A DNA stretch of 64,000 nucleotides from Dromiciops gliroides (lineage: Eukaryota > Chordata > Mammalia > Microbiotheria > Microbiotheriidae). The DNA lies in contig NC_057861.1 of assembly GCF_019393635.1 (NCBI RefSeq), positions 81,413,327-81,477,326 of the forward strand, read 5' to 3'. Below the pieces are notes generated by a model that saw only the letters and a list, made by a program, of their open reading frames with translations, had not been told where the DNA came from and ran no database searches. This document shows, piece by piece, positions 9,744 through 20,106 of the stretch. Position numbers and translations under genes: made by a program. Every line of letters begins with the position of its first letter. Positions within the stretch are counted from its first letter, which is position 1.

Positions 9744-9884
9744 GGAGGGTGAGGCAGTGAGGGTTAAGTGACTTGCCCAGGGTCACACAGCTAGTAAGTG
9801 TCAAGGATCTGAGGCCACATTTGAACTCAGGTCCTCCTGAATCCAGGGCCAGTGCTTTATCCACTGCGCCACCTAGCTGCCCCC
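9744..9884 (-). mobile_element. Short CORE-SINE
   Basis: 'gaggcagtgagggttaagtg ... cacctagctgcccc'. 'Ctcattgcc/gaatcc' subfamily. No clean target duplication because the tail side is a microsatellite. Confidence 0.92.
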
Positions 9885-9885
9885 T

Positions 9886-10180
9886 TTGACCCTGGATTCT
9901 TATGCGCCATGTTGTGGCTTTGCCACCCGTTGGCTTTGAAGCTTTGAATAAGTGATCTTCCCTTTTTGGTTTTCTATTTCTCCAACTTTTAGGTGGAGAC
10001 AGTAATCTCTACCTTATTGCCCTCATGGAGCCATTGTGGCTCAGCTACTTAACCTTATTTGCCTTAGTTTCCTCATCTATAAAATGATCTGGAGAAGGAA
10101 ATGGCAAACTGTTCCAGTAGCTTTGCCAAGAAAACCCTAAATGGGGTCATGAAAAGTTGGATAAAACTGAAATGACTGGG
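9886..10180 (+). mobile_element. MIR fragment followed by RTE-tailed SINE 3' half
   Basis: 9886-10030: degenerate MIR ('gtggctttgccacccgttgg', 'aagtgatcttccctttttgg'). 10030-10180: 'cttagtttcctcatctataa', 'ctggagaaggaaatggcaaa', 'aaaaccctaaatggggtcat' and 'ataaaactgaaatgactg', the Bov-B/RTE-like tail. Confidence 0.7.
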
Positions 10181-10317
10181 GAAAAAGAACCCAACTAGTC
10201 TGCTACATGACCTTGGGCAGATCACTTGATTGACTTGGACCTAGAGAGTTGGACACAAACCTGGCACTGAGCTCTCACGTGGAATGGTCGATTTCTCTCA
10301 AGGCTCCCATTATTTCC

Positions 10318-10570
10318 AGGCAGTTAGGTGGCTCAGGTGGGGGAGAGAACTTGGTCTGAATTCAGGAAAATCTGAATTCAAATCCAGCTCTAGATATTTA
10401 ACTCTAAGCAATTCACTTCACCTCTGTCTGCCTCCATTTCTTCATCTGTAAAATGGGATAATATTGGAACCTACCTCCAGAGTTGTTGTGAAGATCCAAG
10501 GAGATATTATTCATAAAGCACTTAGAACAGTGCCTGGCATATAGTTCAATAAATGCTCATTTCCTTTTCT
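10318..10570 (+). mobile_element. MIR/Ther-1-type CORE-SINE
   Basis: Head 'ggcagttaggtggctcaggt', core 'agcaattcacttcacctctg', 'cttcatctgtaaaatgggat', 3' end 'cagtgcctggcatatagttc aataaatgctc'. Near full length. Confidence 0.85.
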
Positions 10571-10689
10571 CCTTTTGAATCTCATCCTTGCTTTCCCTGC
10601 TATCCAATTCAATTCGCTAAACATTTATTAAGCTTTATTGCACTGTCTCCTTCCCTAGATTAATTTCTGTAGGTAGATTAGACCTAGAT

Positions 10690-11060
10690 TTGGAGGGCTT
10701 TGAATGAAAAGGCAAAGAGGGAGGTGGCTACCATCAGAGAAGATGACGTTTGTTCTGGGCCTGAATACCCAACCCTTGCCAATCAGGAGAGAACTGTTTG
10801 TTCAGACAAGGAGGGGAAGAGGAAATGATCCATCCTGTACCCAGAGAATGAAAAGGCTCTGCCTCCTCCCTCCCTCTTCTGGATTCTTTTCTGCTAGGAC
10901 TGACAGTTCCGTCAAAGACGGTCTTTCCTGGCACAGGTAACTGCCAGCGAGCTCAGCCATGTTGACGTCAAGGCTGCTGGGAAGCTTGAAGCCCCCAAAC
11001 TGAGCTATGGGGAGCTGAGGGGAATGTCACTAAGCCTCAGTCCTAAAGGTGTGAAGTTGT
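10690..11060. promoter_or_regulatory. Repeat-free block with palindromic CRE-like site
   Basis: Contains TGACGTCA (10963-10970) inside TTGACGTCAA, the full palindromic CREB/ATF site, plus a half site 'gatgacgttt' near 10742. Short overlapping frames here show no domain. Function is inference. Confidence 0.25.
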
Positions 11061-11400
11061 CAAATATGGAATTTTATAAGGTTAGGGGACAGATCCTGTT
11101 TCTTTTGTTGGTAGTTTAGAAACTATTGATTCAGTTCCCTAGAAGTCTTTACTAAGTCTCCCTTGATACCACTGACCCTCTGCCCTGTACTCACCCTCTT
11201 GGGAAGGACATAGGAGAAGAAACAGGGACAATGGACATAGTCCTGGATTCCTGGATGGGAGAGACCCTGGTACAGATGAGCATGGCCAGCGTGGACCGAG
11301 GGCTAAAAACCAGGACCTAGGAGATTTGGACCTGAAAATGTTTAGCCCAGAAACTAGAAGTCTTTGCTGGGTAGGACTCCAGGTGTGGTGTAGAAGCAGG
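11061..11400. other. Unassigned sequence
   Basis: No gene or repeat recognised with confidence. 11580-11650, just beyond the next MIR, holds a T-rich piece ('accaagttttattgcaatac'). Confidence 0.4.
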
Positions 11401-11404
11401 TCAT

Positions 11405-11560
11405 CAAGTCCAAACTGGTCATTCTACAAATGAGGAAACTGAGGCATAGAGAGGTTAAGCGACTTGCCTATGGTCACACAGCTTGCATAGGCTTTGAGCT
11501 TACACTCAGGACTTCCTGACTCTAAGTCCAGTGTCCTATTCGCCATGCCACACATCTTCC
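11405..11560 (-). mobile_element. MIR fragment
   Basis: 'caaatgaggaaactgaggca', 'cgacttgcctatggtcacac', 'aggacttcctgactctaagt'. Confidence 0.75.
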
Positions 11561-11649
11561 TAATGTGATCTCTGATTTCAAACTTTTTTTTCAGTTTACC
11601 AAGTTTTATTGCAATACTGTAGGTGACCACAGGGAGAGAACCAGAATAG

Positions 11650-11995
11650 TGGATAGGTATCTCTCCTCTGATTTCAAATATTTAAAGGGTTGCCATGAGA
11701 TATAGGGACTAAAGTTGTTCTGTGTGATCCTAGAGGGTAGAGCTAGGAGTAAGAGAGGGAATTACAGGGAAACAGACTCTGGATTGAGACACAGAAATAA
11801 TCCCTCAGGATTATAGATATTAGACAATAGCATTATCCACCTTATAAGGTAGTGAGTTCCCTGGCATTGGAAGTATTCAAGCAGAGAATGGATGACTGCT
11901 TGTCTGATCATGGAGAGAGAATTCTTGTTTAGTGGTGGTTGGATTTACTCTGAGGTCCATTTCAACTATGAAATTATCTTGTTCTGCAATTTTTT
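11650..11995 (+). mobile_element. CR1/L3-type LINE 3' fragment
   Basis: 'caaatatttaaagggttgcc', 'aaagttgttctgtgtgatcc', 'ctggcattggaagtattcaa', 'gttggatttactctgaggtc' follow the CR1-like 3' end. No coding potential. Confidence 0.65.
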
Positions 11996-11999
11996 GTCT

Positions 12000-12200
12000 T
12001 GCCTAATGTAACTCAGCAAATCAGTGGCAGAGCTAGTAATTAGAACTCAGGTGTCCAAACTCCACAGTTTACTGCCCCCTGTTCCTGACATTAGCATAGG
12101 GCTTAAAATACTTCATGTTCATTATCTACTTAAGTCCTTACACCGTGGCCCATGAGGTGAAGATTGTTATTCTCTTCTTGGAGAAGAAAGCTTCATGTAG
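12000..12200 (-). mobile_element. MIR-related remnant
   Basis: 'gtaactcagcaaatcagtgg', 'aattagaactcaggtgtcca', 'cactgccccctgttcc'-like head, then distal 'gaggtgaagattgttattct'. Diverged; internal order suggests two fragments. Confidence 0.45.
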
Positions 12201-12204
12201 AGAC

Positions 12205-12460
12205 AGCTAGCCTGCACAGTGGATAAAATGCTCAGCAAGGTCTGAGTTAAAATCCAGCCTCAGACATTTACTAGCTGTGAGAAACTGGGCACCTCTTTCT
12301 GCCTCGGTTTCCTCCTCTGTAAATTGGGGATAATAATAGCATCCATCTCCCAGGGTTGTTGTCATGAGGATCAAATTAGATGACATTTATAAAGTGCTTT
12401 GTAAGCCTTAAGGGGCCATACAAACACCAGAAATTTATTATGGTTATTGTTATTATTGTA
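12205..12460 (+). mobile_element. MIR/Ther-1-type CORE-SINE
   Basis: Head 'agctagcctgcacagtggat', 'aaaatccagcctcagacatt', core 'tactagctgtgagaaactgg', 'tcggtttcctcctctgtaaa', distal 'tttataaagtgctttgtaag'. Near full length. Confidence 0.85.
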
Positions 12461-12464
12461 GAAG

Positions 12465-12990
12465 AGACAATCATGGTCCAGAGATGCTGAGGTCCCTCAA
12501 CAATTTGGGAATATGAGTCACAGAACAAGTCTGTGTTTAGAGATTGTGTGAGGTGCTTTCACAGGCAGGATGGGGAGGGCTCTGGGTGCCATTTCCAATG
12601 GTGGTGATGGGGGTTCTGTGGCCCCAAACCATCCACACTCTGAATAGAGCCACTTTCAGGACAGAACATATTTATGAGATCACCAGATTCACTCCTAGCC
12701 TAGCCACACACTGTGCTCTGTCCCAGCTTGAAGAGGGAGCATTAATCCTGACATCAAGCTGGAAGGCGGGGGTAACACACTGGTGGAGAAAGGTCAGATC
12801 TGAAAATACCTTGAGAGATTAGAACAGGGGATAAATCTAATAGGATTCTGAGCCTAGGCACCTGCTCATAGACTGAGTCCTAATTCCGGTCACAGACTGG
12901 GCCCTGACCCCAATCACATTTAATTAGTCAAAGAAAGGGATGGAGCCAGGCTGGATCTGTGGTGAATCATCTTTGTAAAAAAATGGTCTA
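12465..12990. other. Unassigned sequence
   Basis: Includes a 92-codon frame (12544-12822) without recognisable domain, flanking splice logic or codon bias; I do not call it a gene. Confidence 0.4.
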
Positions 12991-13020
12991 GAGTAGAGGG
13001 TTCTTACCTTGGAGTTCATG

Positions 13021-13130
13021 AACCATAAATAAACAAACAGATAGATAGATAAACAAATAAATGAATGGATGAATGAATAAATAAGTGAGTATATGTATAT
13101 ATATATATATATACATATGTAATCAATAAC
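13021..13130. repeat. (ATAA)n / (GATA)n / (TA)n simple sequence
   Basis: Mixed ATAAACAA, AGATAGAT, AATGAATG units ending in (TA)n at about 13094-13114. Confidence 0.9.
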
Positions 13131-13149
13131 TATTTCAAAATAGTAGGAA

Positions 13150-13395
13150 GGAAACAAGTATTTATCAAGCTCTCACTCTGGGCCACACACGTTGCAAATC
13201 ATATCATTTCATCCTCTCAACAACTGGTCCTATTATTATCCCCATTTTACAGATAAGGCAATCGAGGCAAAGAGGGGTCAAATGACTTGCTTAGGAACAC
13301 ACGGCTAGTAAGTGACCGAGACTCTTTGTGAACACAGATCTTTGTGACTCTGAGCCTGGCTCTAGCCACCATCCAACCCTCTTAGATGCCTCTTA
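13150..13395 (-). mobile_element. MIR/Ther-1-type CORE-SINE
   Basis: 'tattatccccattttacaga', 'gtcaaatgacttgcttagga', 'acacggctagtaagtgaccg', head 'agccaccatccaaccctctt'. Inserted in the hAT remnant. Confidence 0.75.
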
Positions 13396-13464
13396 ATGAC
13401 TAATAAATGAGTTTCCTTTGTGATACTATGTGTTTTATTTTATTCATTTAAAAACATTCTTCTA

Positions 13465-13640
13465 GGGGCAGCTAGGTGGCACCGTGGATAAAGCACTGGC
13501 CCTGGATTCAGGAGGATCTGAGTTCAAATCCGGCCTCAGACACTTGACACTTACTAGCTGTGTGATCCTGGGCAAGTCACTTAACCCTCATTGCTGGGGG
13601 GAGAGGGAGGAGGAGGAATTTTAAAAAATTTTAAAAAATA
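13465..13640 (+). mobile_element. Short CORE-SINE
   Basis: 'ggggcagctaggtggcaccg ... acccctcattgct' with a G-rich then A-rich tail. Target duplication AAAACATTCTTCTA (13451-13464) versus AAAACATTATTCT (13641-13653); the sequences rejoin into the host hAT element. Confidence 0.93.
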
Positions 13641-13699
13641 AAAACATTATTCTGAAAAGATATCCATAGGCTTCACCAGACTGGCCTAAGGGCATAACT

Positions 13700-14110
13700 G
13701 TTGTCTTTGTGTTTCAGCTCAGAAAGAGGAGTTGAGTATGTCTCCCACAGAGGTGATTCACAGGACCTCTCATGTCTTCCACTCAGTTCTCTCTTCCCAC
13801 CACCCCCACCCTCACCACCCTGGACCCTTCCATTGCCCCACCCGCCTTCCACCACCTGGTTCAGTGATTCTACCTAGCAAGGTGGGGGAGAAAAATCGCT
13901 TTGTATGGGAATGGAGGCCGGTTAAATATAATGTGATAGAGGCCACTTCATCTTTGGTGACTCAAAGCCGCTGCTGCTTCTGCTGCTGCCATGTGGGAAA
14001 TAGTGCATGAGTATCACTTACTAATAGAAGCTGTTCTCTCCTCACACATCCCCCTCCTCCCCACTCCCTTGGGGTGCTTTACAGACACTGACATTGTAAA
14101 GAGAAGCTAA
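13700..14110. other. Repeat-free block; weak exon-like or regulatory features
   Basis: A pyrimidine-rich stretch ends in TTTCAG (13712-13717) and opens a frame running to about 14010 that is rich in His and Pro. No domain recognised and no donor site that I trust. An RBPJ-type site TGTGGGAA lies at 13992-13999. Could be conserved noncoding DNA. Confidence 0.25.
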
Positions 14111-14894
14111 AAACCCTGGCTCTGATTTCCAGAGCAATTAGTATGTACTGAGAATGACCCTCTGGTGACTAGGTGAGTACTCTGCCAGGAAGGGGCAGTG
14201 GGGTCAGGTTGTGATGAGGAAGGGAAGGGATTGAGGGTGGGGGGTGGGAGGAGGAAACCTGAGCCCTGTTCTTTTGGAGATTTGGGGCTGCCTGGAGAAA
14301 CCAAACTCACATAAAGGTAGCAGAATCAGAGGGTCACAGAATCTCTGAGTCACAGCCTGTCAGAGCTGGAAGAGACCACAGAACAGAGAATAGTAGATCA
14401 AAGGGTATCAGAACAGCAGGATAGAATACAAGATGGTTGAGCTGAAAGGGATCTTAGAACACAGTTCATGGATTATCATCATCAACTGATGGGTCCTGAG
14501 ACCATAGCATGCAGCACTTCAGTGCTAGAAGGGACCTCAGAGGGTATCGGCCAAGTCTCTCCTGCAGTGCAGAATCCCCAAATGGTCTCCAAAAAGATAT
14601 CACACAGCCTCCTCTGGAACACTGACGATAATACGAGACATAATCAGTACATCTTCCAACAAAAGTTCATCAGAGCCTACTGGCCCCAAGCTTAGAACTA
14701 TGAGAAGACACAGTTGGCACAGCGCTGGAACTAATAAGGAAATGAGATATCAATGCAGGAATATTTAAATGATGATACAAACATCAGATCATACCAAAGA
14801 ACAACAGAACCCTAATCCCTTGTATGTGGGCAGAACCTTCTGGTTCACACACCCATCATCTCCTTCAGAGCCCCATCTCCAACATCACTTCCTC
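14111..14894. other. Unassigned, with degenerate 'GAGCTGGAAG' tandem units
   Basis: 14320-14540 repeats a theme of 'gtcagagctggaagagacc', 'gttgagctgaaagggatctt', 'cagtgctagaagggacctca', spaced roughly 70-90 bp. This resembles the minisatellite at 59450. Rest unassigned. Confidence 0.45.
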
Positions 14895-15075
14895 TAGTGG
14901 TCAGTCAGTGAACTAACATTAAGTAAAGGCCTACTATGTGTCGGCCATTGGGGTGAGTGCCAGGGGATAGAAAAGCCACCCCCCCAAAAAAAAAACACCC
15001 CAAAACCAAACGGTTCCTGTTCTTTAGGAGGTCACAATCTAATGGAGGAGACAGTAGAAAAACAAATGTATAACA
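14895..15075 (+). mobile_element. Ancient dispersed repeat, proximal part
   Basis: 'aaaggcctactatgtgtcgg', 'gagtgccaggggatagaaaa', 'aggaggtcacaatctaatgg aggagacagt'. Confidence 0.65.
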
Positions 15076-15315
15076 GGATATATATAGCATAAACTGTTCT
15101 CAGAAGGAAGCCACCTTCTTACTAGAAACAACCTTCTCCTCCGGACCGCACGTGGCAGTTGGCTCTGTACTTCTTTCTCAAGTGCTTCTGTATCGTGTTT
15201 ATTAAAAAGATCTGTGAGTATGTTCTTCATAGTCCATCGACTCCAGGAGGTCAGAGGCTGTGCCTTATCTTCCTCAATTTTGATCACAGGGTTCAGAATA
15301 CAGTAAATTAGTAGA

Positions 15316-15460
15316 TTTTTTTTTTCAAGGCAATGAAGGTTAAGTGACTTGCCCAGGGTCACACAGCTAGTAAGTGTCAAATATCTGAGGTCAGATTTGA
15401 ACTCAGGTCCTTCTGAATCCAGGGTCAGTACTTTATTCACTGTGTCACCTAGCTGTCCCT
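15316..15460 (-). mobile_element. Short CORE-SINE
   Basis: Poly-T tail, 'aaggcaatgaaggttaagtg', head ending 'cacctagctgtccct'. Short direct repeat TAGAT on both sides (15312-15316; 15460-15464). Confidence 0.9.
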
Positions 15461-15479
15461 AGATCTTTTTTAAAAATTA

Positions 15480-16235
15480 TATTATTTTGACATGGATTCA
15501 CAGAGCAACTCTTGGAAGTAGATGGGATCAGATCTTTACCTTCATTTTATATATGGGGAAACATAGAGAGAAGTAACTCGACCCAACTCACACAGCAGGA
15601 CTTTTCCCACTCTAGGGCACCTCACCATCAGAAGCATCGTGAAGGTGAACATGGTGCTTTGCAATTTGAATGTTGTGGACATGGGGTCAGAGAAGGATGA
15701 GGGCCTTGAACTGGTTGTGACAGGCCTCCCTTGTCTGGGCCTTGAAGGATGGACAGGAGATGGAAGGGGGTTACAGAGGAAGGCATTGAAGTTCCAAGGA
15801 ATGGGAAGAGAAGGGATGCTGTGAACAAAGCAGGGAAGGTCAGGCGATCATCTGGGGACAGTTATTATTATTATTATTTTTTTTAGTGAGGCAATTGGGG
15901 TTAAGTGACTTGCCCAAGGTCACAGAGCTAGTAAGTGTTAAGTGTCTGAGGCCAGATTTGAACTCAGGTACTCCTGACTCCAGGGCCGGTGCTCTATCCA
16001 CTGCGCCACCTAGCTGCCCCTGGGGACAGTTATTAAATTGACCTGGAGAGAAGGATATGGGAATGGAGAGAGCAGGAAATTAGTGGAAGATAAGGCTGGA
16101 GAGATAAGAAGAGGAGCAAGTGCAAGAATGTGTGGCCCAGCATATAAGTGATAGAAGAGGAGTTGAAGGGAGGGATAGACCTATGTATGGTGGAGTAATT
16201 GTTGAGGATTTCCTTGTAGAGGGGCCTTGATGGGT
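15480..16235 (+). mobile_element. MIR remnant then ancient dispersed repeat, split by a SINE
   Basis: 15515-15610 is a diverged MIR complement ('cattttatatatggggaaac'). 15640-16180 follows the distal half of the unnamed repeat: 'gggccttgaaggatggacag', 'ggcattgaagttccaaggaa', 'agataaggctggagagataa'. The SINE at 15868-16020 interrupts it. Confidence 0.55.
15868..16020 (-). mobile_element. Short CORE-SINE
   Basis: Perfect 15-bp target duplication TGGGGACAGTTATTA (15853-15867 and 16021-16035). (TTA)n/T tail, 'agtgaggcaattggggttaa', 'gttaagtgtctgaggccaga', head 'gcgccacctagctgcccc'. 'TTAACACT / CCAATTGCC' subfamily. Confidence 0.96.
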
Positions 16236-16238
16236 GGT

Positions 16239-16560
16239 CGGGGAAGCTAGTTGGTGCAGTGGATAGAGCATTGGCCCTGAAGTTAAGAGGACCTGAGTTC
16301 AAATCTCACCTCACACACTTACTAACTGTGTGACCCTGGACAAGTCACTTAACCCCAGTTGCTCCAAACATCTGGGACCATTTCCAGTTGTCCTGATGCA
16401 TGTTTTGCCACTGGACTCAGATGGCTCTGGAGGAGAGAGCAAGGTTGATGCCCTTGCACAGCCCTCCCTCATTGAAATCCAATTCAGTGCAAGTCATGAC
16501 ATCACCCCAGTGTCATGGTCCTCTTTGAGAACAAAGGAAAAAAATACAACCACAACAACT
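16239..16560 (+). mobile_element. Composite CORE-SINE with long 3' tail (WALLSI-like)
   Basis: CORE-SINE head 'gaagctagttggtgcagtgg ... cacttaaccccagttgctcc' is fused to a distinct 3' unit: 'actggactcagatggctctg', 'tgcacagccctccctcattg', 'gtcatgacatcaccccagtg', 'tcatggtcctctttgagaac', then A/C-rich tail. Full-length; it defines the tail seen in complement at 27, 44 and 52.8 kb. Confidence 0.85.
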
Positions 16561-16679
16561 GTGATGGATGGTTAGGAGTTGAAGAAGCAGAGATAATTAT
16601 ATGTAGGGAGGAGGGTGGGATAGTGCCTGTGAAGGCAGTTGAGGACATTTGGCTGCAATGGATGAGAGAGAGATAGAGG

Positions 16680-16925
16680 TCATGTATTTATTTCTTAAGC
16701 ATTTTGTGCAGAACAGTGTGTTAAGCCCTAGGGAAATATGAAGGTCAAGTAAGACAGAGACTATTCTCTAGGACCTGAGAGTCTAGAAAGAGCATAAAAC
16801 ACAGACAGCTATAATATGAAACATCTCATGATAAATGCTTCAGAGAGAGACCAGAAAAAAGTTGTGGGTGGAAAGATCAAGGAAGGCTTTATGGAGCAGA
16901 TGGCCTTTGAGTTGAGCTTTAAAGA
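16680..16925 (+). mobile_element. Ancient dispersed repeat, family not named
   Basis: 'cagtgtgttaagccctaggg', 'ctattctctaggacctgaga', 'aaggaaggctttatggagca', 'gagttgagctttaaagactg'. Confidence 0.65.
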
Positions 16926-16936
16926 CTGAGCAAAAT

Positions 16937-17370
16937 TTTTTATCTAATTATTTTAAAATCTTTTTCCTCAATTACATGTAAACAAAAAATTAATATTTAA
17001 AAAAAATTGAGTTCCATATTCTCTTTTCCCCTCCCTACCTTTCCCCTCCTTGAGAAGGCTAGTAGTTTGACATAGATTATACCTGTGTAGTCATGCAAAA
17101 CATTTCCACATTAGCCATGTTGCAAAAGAATAATAAAATTGAAAAAAAAAACATACTTCAATCTGCATTTAGACTCCATCAGTTCTTTCCTTGGTGGTGA
17201 TTAGCATTTTTTCATCATAAGTCCTTTGGAATTGTTTTGGATCATTGTATTGCTGAGAACAGCTGAGTGATTCACAGTTGATCATCATACAATATTTCTG
17301 TTACTGTGTACCATATTCTCTGGTTCTGTTCATTTTACATGAGTATAATTTCCACAAATGAATAAGGGTC
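16937..17370 (-). mobile_element. L1 LINE 3' end
   Basis: Complement of the marsupial L1 3' end: 'caattacatgtaaacaaaaa', 'gtgtagtcatgcaaaacatt', 'tctgcatttagactccatca', 'aagtcctttggaattgtttt ggatcattg', 'acagttgatcatcatacaat'. 5'-truncated; no coding frame. Confidence 0.8.
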
Positions 17371-17379
17371 CTTCTCTGA

Positions 17380-17849
17380 AAGTAGAAGTTAGAAGGGTGG
17401 AAAATGGGTGACAGTGATGTCAAATCATCCAGACAAACTCAAATATCTAGATATTTGGAACTATAGTCAGTTACATACCCAGTTAGTTGACTGAATTTCT
17501 TCCTTTACCCACTTGACGATGTTGGAGCATCCTGAAGACTCCATCCTTGGCCTTCTGCCTAGTGCTTTAAGGAACCAAGCATTGGACAAGATATCAAGAG
17601 GACATCTAGTCATCCTCCTGTTCTAGATCAGAATCTCAACCAAATGGACCATGATTGTCCTGAATGTTCCCTATTTAGCCTTATCTCTCACTCCCCGCTT
17701 CCCCCCAGATAGTGAGCTCATCAACATTTAAAGTATTCGGTTTAAAGCAATTTTAAGGTGAATTCAGGCACCACCTTTCTCAGACTAGGAACTTCTTGGA
17801 GAGGGGAATGGACCTTCCTATAGTAGATGATTTTTAAGACCTCCTGCAG

Positions 17850-17853
<4 letters not shown>
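17380..17853. other. Unassigned, carries a local direct repeat
   Basis: 17420-17520 is repeated at 18152-18250 with roughly 80-85% identity by eye. No gene seen. Confidence 0.6.
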
Positions 17854-17889
<36 letters not shown>

Positions 17890-18025
17890 AGTGAGGCGAT
17901 TGGGGTTAAGTGACTTGCCCAGGGTCACACAGCTAGTAAGTGTTAAGTGTCCGAGGCCGGATTTGAACTCAGGTACTCCTGACTCCAGGGCCGGTGCTCT
18001 ATCCACTGCGCCATCTAGCTGCCCC
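17854..18025 (-). mobile_element. Short CORE-SINE with (TA)n tail
   Basis: (TA)n at 17854-17886 replaces the A-tail, followed by 'agtgaggcgattggggttaa ... catctagctgcccc'. Target duplication GCTCTGATAT (17849-17858 and 18028-18037) encloses the microsatellite. Confidence 0.94.
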
Positions 18026-18039
18026 CTGCTCTGATATTC

Positions 18040-18714
18040 TATGTTCTAAGTTCCCCCTCTTCTTTACCATTCTAAATTCTAAGAGCTCTTCCTGAACTAA
18101 TATTAAATAGCCTATTTTGTAACATCCCTTTCCACTCTGGAATTGTTTATATCAAACCATCCAGGCAAACTCAAATAGCCAGATATTTGACTCTGTGTAG
18201 TCAGTCACATACCCGGATAGTTGATTGAATTTCTTCCCTTATCCCTTGATGTTCTTCTCAGTCCTCTTCCATCTCTGAGACTCTGATAAATATGAAAATG
18301 TTATTAGGAGAAATATTTGCTGCTGCCCAAATAAGGCTGAAATGCCTGGAGTGGATGACAGGTCTTCCATGTTGCCCTGGGAAAGTTGGATCATGGAAGC
18401 TTTGCTCCAGAGGCCTATTTTGTTCTTTAGGGCTCTCAATTCAGCATGAAATTGGATGATTCACCATAAGGCATAGCAAAAAGTAAGCTCAGGAGTCCCT
18501 TTGGAGACAGCAGGCAGGTGAATGAATCATTAAGTATTCATTGCTTGGTATATGATTCATCCTGCCCCTGCCTCCCTCCCACCCCCAAGGAAACAAATCT
18601 CTCTGTTACCCTCCCCCACCCTCCCCAATCACATCCCCCACTCTGAGTTAGTGTCAGAGATGGGTCCAGAGTTCTGGTGTCCTGGCTCCCTTTGAGTTAT
18701 ATCATCCTAGGCTT
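18040..18714. other. Unassigned, second copy of local direct repeat
   Basis: 18152-18250 repeats 17420-17520. 18540-18650 is C-rich. No gene or family recognised. Confidence 0.5.
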
Positions 18715-18855
18715 CCAGAGACCTCAGCAATCATCCAGTGAAACCCTTTCATTTTACATATAAAAACACTGAGGCCCAGAGAGATTAAGTAACTTGCCCC
18801 AAGTCACACAGATAGCAAGTGGCAGTGCTTTCACTTGAACCAGGTCTGGGAGGTG
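18715..18855 (-). mobile_element. MIR-related fragment
   Basis: 'tcattttacatataaaaaca', 'aagtaacttgccccaagtca', 'cacagatagcaagtggcagt'. Confidence 0.7.
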
Positions 18856-18872
18856 AACAAAAGTTTTTTGGC

Positions 18873-19012
18873 AGGGGGCAGCTAGGTGGCACAGTGGATA
18901 AAGCCCTGGATTCAGGAGGACCTGAGTTCAAATACTGCCTCAGACATTTGACACTTAACTGTGTGACCCTGGGCAAATCACTTCATCTTCACTGCCCTGC
19001 AAAAACAAACAA
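18873..19012 (+). mobile_element. Short CORE-SINE with internal deletions
   Basis: 'ggggcagctaggtggcacag', but lacks part of the head (GCACTGGCC) and of the core. Target duplication AACAAAAGTTTTTTGGC at 18856-18872 and 19013-19029. Confidence 0.93.
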
Positions 19013-19094
19013 AACAAAAGTTTTTTGGCTCCCATCTAGCGTTCTTTCCCCTACCACTCCTGGAGCCCAGCTCTCCTGATTCCTAAATCAGCTC

Positions 19095-19545
19095 ACTTCC
19101 CACTATTACAAATTTCTTTTTTTTACTGAATACAGAGTTATGGGTTCTAGTCTCAACTCAAATTTGCTCTTTAGGCTTTAGCAAGTCACTTTTCCTCTAT
19201 GGGCCTCAGTTTCTTTCTCTGTTAAATGGGCATCTGCCTACCTCCATGGGTGGTAGTGATCAAATATGGTAATAGGCAAAGGTTGCCCAGATATCCAGAT
19301 ATCTTAAAGGGATCTTTTTGTTTGTAGTGGAGTAAAAAAGAAATATGTACAGGGTGATGGTCAAAAAAAGGGTACCCTACATCAGAGCTGGCAGGGACCT
19401 TGGAAGCAATCTTGTTTAATCACCTTCTTTTAAATTGGAGAATATGTAAGCCTAGAAAAGTTAAGTGCTTTCCCAAGTCCATACAGTTATTAAGTCTGTC
19501 AGTATTCAACCCCAGGTCTCTGACTTTAAATCCAGGACCCCTTAC
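19095..19545. mobile_element. Two MIR-related elements in opposite orientation
   Basis: 19130-19330 plus: 'tttaggctttagcaagtcac', 'ggcctcagtttctttctctg'. 19380-19545 minus: 'cagagctggcagggaccttg', 'gtgctttcccaagtccatac', 'cccaggtctctgactttaaa'. Confidence 0.6.
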
Positions 19546-19555
19546 ACCTTCCACA

Positions 19556-19700
19556 TTTTTTTTGGGGGGGCCATGAGGGTTAAGTGACTTGCCCAGGGTC
19601 ACATAGCTAGTAAGTGTTTAGTATCTGAGGTCAGATTTGAACTCAGGACCTCCTGAATCCAGGGCTGGTGCTTTATCCACTGTGCCACCTAACTTCCTCT
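19556..19700 (-). mobile_element. Short CORE-SINE
   Basis: 'ccatgagggttaagtgactt ... ccacctaacttcct'. Target duplication ACCTTCCACATTTT (19546-19559) versus ACCTTCCATATTTT (19701-19714). Confidence 0.93.
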
Positions 19701-19719
19701 ACCTTCCATATTTTCAATA

Positions 19720-20105
19720 CCTGACAGTGTTGAAAAGCTTTTTGCTAAACATTAGTGTTATAGAAATGGTGATAATAATAACAATATATTATTAACATAA
19801 TATAATTAACATAATATAATTAATAGTAATATAATTATTTTTTACAGTGATATACAATTCAATCACATTTCTAATCATTAATGCAATAAACAAAATGATG
19901 ATTTATTATTAATAGTTATATTATTATTAATCTCCACTATACAATGCTACCTCAATGATAGACCTTCTCCCTGATGAGTAAAGAAGGCATTTGGTTGCTG
20001 CTGCTCAAGACCTCTCACATTTACATAAGAATTAAAAATAAATTCTTAAAAAATCCTTTTGATGACATGTGAATTTAGTCTTTATTTCTTCTTAGGGTCT
20101 CCACA
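19720..20105. other. AT-rich, (ATAATT)-like simple sequence
   Basis: 19765-19935 is a scrambled run of TAATAA, ATATTA and 'aacataatataatt' direct repeats. The rest is AT-rich and unassigned. Confidence 0.6.
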
Positions 20106-20106
20106 A

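Larger units (their letters stand above)
12995..13690 (+). mobile_element. hAT-type DNA transposon remnant, interrupted
   Basis: Left end 'agagggttcttaccttgg' matches the terminal repeat seen at 36154 (CAGGGGTTCTTAAC). Internal 'gagtttcctttgtgatacta', 'ttattcatttaaaaacattc' and right part 'attattctgaaaagatatcc atagg' match the same family. Split by simple repeats, a MIR (13150-13395) and a SINE (13465-13640). Confidence 0.65.
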
